The notes under the pieces: generated by a model
Seen by the model: the letters and a program-made list of their open reading frames with translations, nothing else
The model's database searches: none
What the model was told of the DNA's origin: nothing
From: RGIG8306 sp964566025
GTDB lineage: Bacteria > Bacillota > Clostridia > Lachnospirales > Lachnospiraceae
Assembly: GCA_964566025.1 (NCBI GenBank)
Contig: CAZMHF010000041.1
Coordinates: forward strand, 1-10,039
Length of the DNA stretch: 10,039 bases
Reading direction: 5' to 3'
Shown: positions 6,588 through 10,039 of the stretch, in pieces
Layout of the letters: each line of letters starts with the position of its first letter
Position numbering within the stretch: the first letter of the stretch is position 1
Translations under genes and position numbers: made by a program

Positions 6588-6672
6588 GCATTTTTTTCAT
6601 TTTTTTATTGATTATGTCCTCTTTTTTTTAATTTCGTTCAAAAAACTTTCATATAAAATTAAAAAAGTTCGA
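6588..6672. other. A-tract-rich spacer between the two divergent promoters
   Basis: Runs of six to eight A or T occur at 6591-6597, 6600-6606, 6622-6629, 6640-6645 and 6661-6666. Their centres are separated by about 9, 22, 17 and 21 bases. Such spacing can produce bent DNA and UP-element contacts for both promoters. I see no gene here. Confidence 0.6.
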
Positions 6673-6701
6673 TTGCATATTCATTTAATATCGTTTATAC
6701 T
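6673..6701 (+). promoter_or_regulatory. Promoter of the cellobiose phosphorylase gene
   Basis: TTGCAT (6673-6678), a 17-base spacer, and TATACT (6696-6701). The -10 box is the same as that of the divergent promoter. Transcription would start near 6708, which leaves a 5' leader of about 176 bases. The spacer and -10 box lie partly inside a long palindrome (6690-6714), consistent with repression by blocking polymerase. Confidence 0.75.
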
Positions 6702-6714
6702 GTGTATAAGCGAT
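6690..6714. promoter_or_regulatory. 25-bp palindrome over the -10 box of the phosphorylase promoter
   Basis: Left arm ATCGTTTATAC (6690-6700), centre TGT, right arm GTATAAGCGAT (6704-6714). The 11-base arms differ from perfect symmetry at one position. The palindrome covers the -10 box and the expected start point, so it is best read as a protein-binding site. Its left arm begins with the ATCGTTT word that is also the core of both 16-bp operators, but its centre is not CG, so the binder could be the same repressor or a different one. Confidence 0.65.
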
Positions 6715-6727
6715 TTTTTATGTTGTT

Positions 6728-6747
6728 TTACTTAATCGTTTTCGTAA
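6728..6747. promoter_or_regulatory. Candidate LacI-type operator O2, downstream of the phosphorylase promoter
   Basis: It contains the same 16 bases as O1 (6730-6745). Here the symmetry extends further: TTAC (6728-6731) and GTAA (6744-6747) flank the AA.CG.TT core, so seven of ten arm positions match around the central CG at 6737-6738. It lies about 22 bases downstream of the expected start point and 193 bp from O1, in the same orientation. Confidence 0.7.
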
Positions 6748-6883
6748 CGCATTCACGGTAGGTGTAGCACTCTGAAACTCCTATTTTTCTAACGTGCTTT
6801 TCTTACTAAACATGTCATTAATAAAAACAACACAAAAAATTAATATATCGTTTCATTTTAATTAATGAAGACAGGAGTTCATT
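6748..6883 (+). other. 5' leader of the phosphorylase mRNA
   Basis: No credible gene is present. AGCAC (6766-6770) can pair with GTGCT (6794-6798) before a T-rich stretch. TTCATT (6852-6857) can pair with AATGAA (6864-6869) just upstream of the ribosome binding site AGGAG (6873-6877). A fifth copy of ATCGTTT is at 6847-6853. I see no known riboswitch. Confidence 0.5.
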
Positions 6884-9316
6884 ATGAAGTTTGGATTTTT
6901 CGACGATTCAAAAAGGGAATATGTCATCACATCCCCTAAAACCCCACTCCCTTGGATCAATTACCTCGGAAGTGAGAATTTCTTTTCCTTGATATCTAAC
7001 ACGCATGGTGGATATAGCTTCTACAAAGACGCTAAGCTACTTCGTTTAACTAGATATCGTTACAACAACGTTCCAACTGATACAGGTGGCCATTACTACT
7101 ATATTAAGGATGGTTCAACCGTTTGGAATCCAGGTTGGCAACCTACGAAGACTGAATTAGACTCTTATTCATGCCGTCATGGTATGGGCTATACAATTAT
7201 CGAGTCTTCCAAAAACAACTTAAACGCAAAGACTACCTCTTTTGTACCTTTTGGTGACAACTGCGAGGTATGCCGTATTGAATTAACAAACAATGATACT
7301 ACCGATAAAGAAATTTCTTTATTCTCTTATGTTGAATGGTGCTTATGGAATGCTGTTGATGATATGACAAATTTCCAAAGAAACTTTAGCATCGGTGAAG
7401 TAGAGATTGAAAACTCTTCTATCTATCACAAGACAGAATACAGAGAGCGCCGTAATCATTATGCTGTTTTTAGTGTAAACACCGAAATCGATGGTTTCGA
7501 CACAGATCGCGATACATTCCTAGGAGCTTATCGTGGTGTAGACAACCCTGAAGTGATTGAAAATGGTACAGCAGCAAATTCTGTTGCAAGTGGATGGGCT
7601 CCAATTGGTTCTCACCAAATCAATATTACACTAAAAGCTGGCGAGAAAAAGAGCTTTATTTTCGTATTAGGCTATATCGAAAATCCAAAAGCAGAAAAAT
7701 GGGCAGCACCTGGTATCATCAATAAAGCGCCTGCAAAAGCATTACTTGAAAAATATCAAACAGATGCACAAGTAGATGCTGCATTAGATGCATTGGCTAC
7801 TTATTGGGATGGTCTTCTATCCAAGTTTACGGTGAAGACAACTGAAGATAAATTTGATCGCATGATTAATATCTGGCATCAGTACCAATGTATGGTTACC
7901 TTTAATATGTCTCGTTCTGCTTCTTATTACGAATCAGGAACTGGGCGCGGTATGGGCTTTAGAGACTCTTGCCAAGATTTGTTCGGTTTCGTGCATTTAA
8001 TCCCAGATCGTGCGAGAGAGCGTATTATTGATATTGCTTCTACACAATTTGAAGATGGTAGCGCTTATCACCAATACCAACCACTTACCAAAAAGGGTAA
8101 CATGGATATCGGAAGCGGTTTCAATGATGACCCAATGTGGCTTGTTGCTGGTACAGTTGCTTATATCAAAGAATCTGGTGATTATTCAATCCTTGACGAG
8201 ATGGTTCCTTTCGACAACGACGAGAGCAAAGCACAACCATTACTTGAGCATCTAAAACGCTCATTTGACTATACGATTACTCATTTAGGCCCTCACAACC
8301 TTCCTCTAATCGGTCGTGCCGATTGGAATGATTGCTTGAACCTAAATTGCTTCTCTGATACACCGGGCGATTCTTTCCAGATTTCTGGACCAAGTGAAGG
8401 ACCTGTAGCAGAATCTGTCTTTATCGCTGGTGAATTTGTTAAATACGGCAATGAATATGTTCGACTTAACAAAAAACTCGGCAACTTCGATGAAGCTGAG
8501 CGCGCTCAAAAACATGTTGATGCGATGTATGATGCCATTTTAAAAGATGGTTGGGATGGAGAATGGTTCTTACGTGCTTATGATGCTTTCGGCGAAAAAG
8601 TTGGTTCGAACGAATGCGAAGACGGAAAAATCTATATCGAGCCACAAGGCTTCTGTGTTTTAGCAGGTGTCGGTATCAAAGAAGGCCTTGCTCAAAAAGC
8701 AATGGACTCTGTTGAAAAAATGCTCGAAACAAAATATGGCGTTGTATTATTACAACCAGCTTATAAAGATTATCACTTGAATTTAGGCGAGGTTTCTTCT
8801 TATCCTCCTGGATACAAAGAAAACGCTGGTATCTTCTGCCACAACAATCCTTGGGTTTCTATTGCAGAAACGGTGTTAGGACATGGAGATCGTGCCTTTA
8901 GCCTTTATAAGAAAATTTGTCCTGCTTATTTAGAAGAAATCAGCGAAATCCATCGCACTGAGCCATATGTATATTCACAAATGATAGCTGGCCATGATGC
9001 AAAGAATTTCGGCGAAGCAAAGAATAGCTGGCTAACAGGAACTGCTGCTTGGACATTTACAAATGCAGCACAACACATTTTAGGTATACGCCCAGATTAC
9101 GACGGCCTAATTGTTGATCCTTGTATTCCTAGTACGATGACAGATTTAACTATCCATCGTAAATTCCAAGGAGCTGAATATAATATTCATATATCAAATC
9201 CTACTGGAAATGAATACGGCGTTAAGTCAATGCTTGTAAACGGCAAATTAATCGAAGGCAATATGATTCCTTTCGAAGAAGGCCAATCTGTTTACGAAGT
9301 AGAAATCCAAATGTAA
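6884..9316 (+). CDS. cbpA: Cellobiose phosphorylase, glycoside hydrolase family 94
   Basis: An 810-residue cytoplasmic enzyme that splits cellobiose with phosphate into alpha-D-glucose 1-phosphate and glucose, saving one ATP per disaccharide. Length and sequence match clostridial cellobiose phosphorylases (about 811 residues) from the start MKFGFFDD onward; cellodextrin phosphorylases are much longer. Expected layout: N-terminal beta-sandwich (1 to about 270), helical linker (to about 310), (alpha/alpha)6 barrel (to about 737), C-terminal beta-domain. By constant offset from the Cellulomonas gilvus enzyme numbering as I remember it, key residues are present: R344, R355 and D361 in the active-site segment SGTGRGMGFRDS and just before it, W481 and the general acid D483 in GRADWNDCLN, and the phosphate-binding H653 (CHNNPW) with T718 and G719 (LTGTAAW). 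AGGAG lies six bases before the ATG. The gene is monocistronic and divergent from the transporter operon. Laminaribiose or other GH94 specificity is less likely. Confidence 0.96.
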   Translation: MKFGFFDDSKREYVITSPKTPLPWINYLGSENFFSLISNTHGGYSFYKDAKLLRLTRYRYNNVPTDTGGHYYYIKDGSTVWNPGWQPTKTELDSYSCRHGMGYTIIESSKNNLNAKTTSFVPFGDNCEVCRIELTNNDTTDKEISLFSYVEWCLWNAVDDMTNFQRNFSIGEVEIENSSIYHKTEYRERRNHYAVFSVNTEIDGFDTDRDTFLGAYRGVDNPEVIENGTAANSVASGWAPIGSHQINITLKAGEKKSFIFVLGYIENPKAEKWAAPGIINKAPAKALLEKYQTDAQVDAALDALATYWDGLLSKFTVKTTEDKFDRMINIWHQYQCMVTFNMSRSASYYESGTGRGMGFRDSCQDLFGFVHLIPDRARERIIDIASTQFEDGSAYHQYQPLTKKGNMDIGSGFNDDPMWLVAGTVAYIKESGDYSILDEMVPFDNDESKAQPLLEHLKRSFDYTITHLGPHNLPLIGRADWNDCLNLNCFSDTPGDSFQISGPSEGPVAESVFIAGEFVKYGNEYVRLNKKLGNFDEAERAQKHVDAMYDAILKDGWDGEWFLRAYDAFGEKVGSNECEDGKIYIEPQGFCVLAGVGIKEGLAQKAMDSVEKMLETKYGVVLLQPAYKDYHLNLGEVSSYPPGYKENAGIFCHNNPWVSIAETVLGHGDRAFSLYKKICPAYLEEISEIHRTEPYVYSQMIAGHDAKNFGEAKNSWLTGTAAWTFTNAAQHILGIRPDYDGLIVDPCIPSTMTDLTIHRKFQGAEYNIHISNPTGNEYGVKSMLVNGKLIEGNMIPFEEGQSVYEVEIQM

Positions 9317-9330
9317 TTACTTTTATCATC

Positions 9331-9366
9331 AAATAACCCCCACTCTTTTGAGCGGGGGTTATTTAT
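9331..9366 (+). terminator. Intrinsic terminator of the phosphorylase gene
   Basis: AAATAACCCCC (9331-9341) pairs with GGGGGTTATTT (9354-9364). Inside, CTC and GAG pair across one mismatch, closing a TTTT loop (9346-9349). The GC-rich upper stem followed by TTATTT, 14 bases after the stop codon, makes a strong terminator. AAATAA on the other arm gives a weak T-run on the minus strand too. Confidence 0.92.
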
Positions 9367-9489
9367 TCATTTGATCATTTGCTGCCTTTTATAGAATCAA
9401 TGTCAATTCGGATACTCGAAATCTGCTTCGCTACTATTTCAGTTGGAGGTTAAAATCCCAATTTCTTCTCGATTTTTTTCGAAACCCTA
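9367..9489. other. Intergenic stretch without a recognised feature
   Basis: All frames are short. Small inverted pairs exist (GAAAT 9418-9422 with ATTTC 9436-9440; TTGG 9443-9446 with CCAA 9458-9461; TCGA 9469-9472 with TCGA 9479-9482), but none forms a convincing terminator or RNA. GGAGG at 9445-9449 is not followed by an open frame of useful length. Confidence 0.5.
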
Positions 9490-9518
9490 TTGACATTTGT
9501 ATTTAAAATCGGTATCAT
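9490..9518 (+). promoter_or_regulatory. Promoter of rpsT
   Basis: TTGACA (9490-9495) is a perfect -35 box, followed by a 17-base spacer and TATCAT (9513-9518). Transcription would start near 9525, about 119 bases before the rpsT start. A near-consensus promoter fits a highly expressed ribosomal protein gene. Confidence 0.85.
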
Positions 9519-9524
9519 AACAAA

Positions 9525-9643
9525 GTATGTGTATTATTATGTGTCTCATGATACCACATATAGTCATACGACTAAACACCATGCATTTGGCCTCTCTCCC
9601 AAAGCATGATACAATTGATAATTACTATTTTCGGAGGTGCCAA
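9525..9643 (+). promoter_or_regulatory. Structured 5' leader of rpsT, candidate autoregulatory element
   Basis: Three hairpins can form in order. TATGTG (9538-9543) pairs with CACATA (9555-9560), and an earlier TATGTG at 9526-9531 could compete. AGTC (9562-9565) pairs with GACT (9570-9573). CATGC-a-TTTGG (9580-9590) pairs with CCAAAGCATG (9599-9608) around the loop CCTCTCTC. That pyrimidine loop could pair with GAGG of the ribosome binding site GGAGGTG (9633-9639). Many ribosomal protein genes control their own translation through the leader; I know of no defined S20 leader family in Bacillota, so this is inference. Confidence 0.4.
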
Positions 9644-9907
9644 ATGGCAAACATTAAATCATCAAAAAAAAGAATCCTAGTTGCTTCAATCCGTACAGAG
9701 CGCAACAAAGCAATCAAATCAAAAGTTAAGACATACTTAAAGAAGCTTGACGCTGCTGTTCTAGCAGGTGACAAAGCTGCTGCTGATGTTGCATTATTAG
9801 CTGCTATTTCTGAACTAGACAAGGCAACAAAAAAAGGCGTATTCCACAAATCTACGACTTCTAGAAAGATTTCTAGATTAACACGTCGTGTTAATGCTAT
9901 GGCTTAA
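9644..9907 (+). CDS. rpsT: 30S ribosomal protein S20
   Basis: An 87-residue basic protein that binds 16S rRNA early in small-subunit assembly. The sequence starts MANIKSSKKRI and continues with the family's R-T-x-x-R-N-K-A segment, a long helical Lys/Ala-rich middle, and the conserved end K-G-V-F-H-K, K-I-S-R-L, R-V-N-A. The length is normal for S20 (83-88). The start is the ATG at 9644, five bases after GGAGGTG; the frame is open upstream to 9527 but that part is leader, not protein. The gene has its own promoter and seems monocistronic within the window. I see no clear intrinsic terminator in the 90 bases after the stop; the strong hairpin at 9998-10039 might serve. In many Clostridia the spore protease gene gpr lies near rpsT, but the window ends before this can be seen. 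Confidence 0.97.
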   Translation: MANIKSSKKRILVASIRTERNKAIKSKVKTYLKKLDAAVLAGDKAAADVALLAAISELDKATKKGVFHKSTTSRKISRLTRRVNAMA

Positions 9908-9997
9908 TTAGCTTTTCGCATTATTTATCAAATAGAAATTTTAAAGAGGGCTGTAAAAAGCCACTAAAAAAATGGGATTCATATCATTTAACCTCCC

Positions 9998-10039
9998 AAG
10001 GAAGTCCCCCGCCTCTTAGGCGGTGGGTGGAACTTCCTT
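9998..10039 (+). repeat. Long GC-rich hairpin resembling an IS200/IS605-type right end (or omegaRNA 3' end)
   Basis: Outer stem AAGGAAGT (9998-10005) with ACTTCCTT (10032-10039). Inner stem CCCCCGCC (10006-10013) with GGCGG-T-GGG (10019-10027), a five-base loop TCTTA, and an unpaired TGGA on the 3' side. Subterminal hairpins of the form CCCCCGCC-loop-GGCGGTGGGTGG are typical of the right ends of IS200/IS605-family elements carrying tnpB in Bacillota, where they also form the 3' end of the TnpB guide RNA. No tnpA or tnpB is present before it, since rpsT is intact only 90 bases away. It could therefore be a decayed or deleted element, a mobile non-autonomous derivative, or simply a strong terminator whose T-run lies past the window. 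Confidence 0.6.

Noticed and set aside
6374..6631. 85-codon plus-strand frame opposite the lacI start and promoter
   Set aside because: It is antisense to the helix-turn-helix coding region and the promoter, has no ribosome binding site, and its hydrophobic tail comes from T-tracts.
6690..6720. The 25-bp palindrome followed by six T as an intrinsic terminator
   Set aside because: The stem is AT-rich, it overlaps the -10 box of a good promoter, and no plus-strand transcript is expected to arrive there. An operator is the better reading.
6719..6760. Short open frame from ATG 6719 in the phosphorylase leader as a leader peptide
   Set aside because: Thirteen codons, no ribosome binding site, and it runs through the O2 operator. 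No run of regulatory codons is seen.
9443..9482. Small inverted pairs after the phosphorylase terminator as a structured RNA
   Set aside because: Stems are four to five bases with AT-rich loops and no supporting promoter or terminator; chance level in this DNA.
9527..9643. Upstream extension of rpsT by 39 codons from ATG 9527
   Set aside because: There is no ribosome binding site, the predicted start of transcription is next to it, and the conserved S20 N-terminus begins at 9644 after GGAGGTG.

Overview
The window looks like chromosomal DNA of a low-GC Gram-positive bacterium of the class Clostridia. A member of the Lachnospirales or a related gut or cellulose-degrading lineage is most likely. 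The reasons are the AT-rich intergenic DNA, the strong AGGAGG-type ribosome binding sites, the close match of the cellobiose phosphorylase to clostridial enzymes, and the CUT1-type sugar ABC transporter without its own ATPase. The species cannot be named from the sequence alone.

Left end (1-1590, plus strand): the C-terminal 48 codons of a probable VanZ-like membrane protein, then an exported two-domain protein whose start codon overlaps the previous stop (ATGA), then a four-helix small membrane protein, closed by an intrinsic terminator. These three look like one operon of cell-envelope genes of unknown role.

Centre (1610-6587, minus strand): a regulator-plus-transporter operon, read right to left as a LacI-family repressor, a sugar-binding lipoprotein, a MalF-like permease and a MalG-like permease. 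The MalG-like protein has an unusual charged N-terminal extension of about 108 residues. A hairpin after the binding-protein gene and a perfect 15-bp-arm terminator at the end shape the transcript. No ATPase gene is present.

Control region (6485-6883): promoters for the transporter operon and for the phosphorylase gene face away from each other. Each is TTGNNT-17 bp-TATACT. Each is followed by an identical 16-bp sequence with a central CG, the best candidate for the LacI-type operator. A 25-bp palindrome lies over the phosphorylase -10 box, and a CcpA-like TGTAAA-N4-TTTACA element lies in the repressor leader.

Right part (6884-9366, plus strand): an intact GH94 cellobiose phosphorylase with its own strong terminator. 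The inferred pathway is that cello-oligosaccharide (probably cellobiose) is bound by the lipoprotein, imported by the two permeases with an ATPase encoded elsewhere, and split by phosphate into glucose 1-phosphate and glucose. The LacI protein and probably CcpA would set expression.

Right end (9367-10039): about 120 bases without a recognisable gene, a consensus promoter, a structured leader, rpsT (ribosomal protein S20), and at the very edge a 42-nt hairpin resembling the right end of IS200/IS605-type elements. Most of the window is a well-understood sugar-utilisation locus. The less explained parts are the operator architecture, the permease extension, the repeat-bearing exported protein, the rpsT leader and the terminal hairpin.
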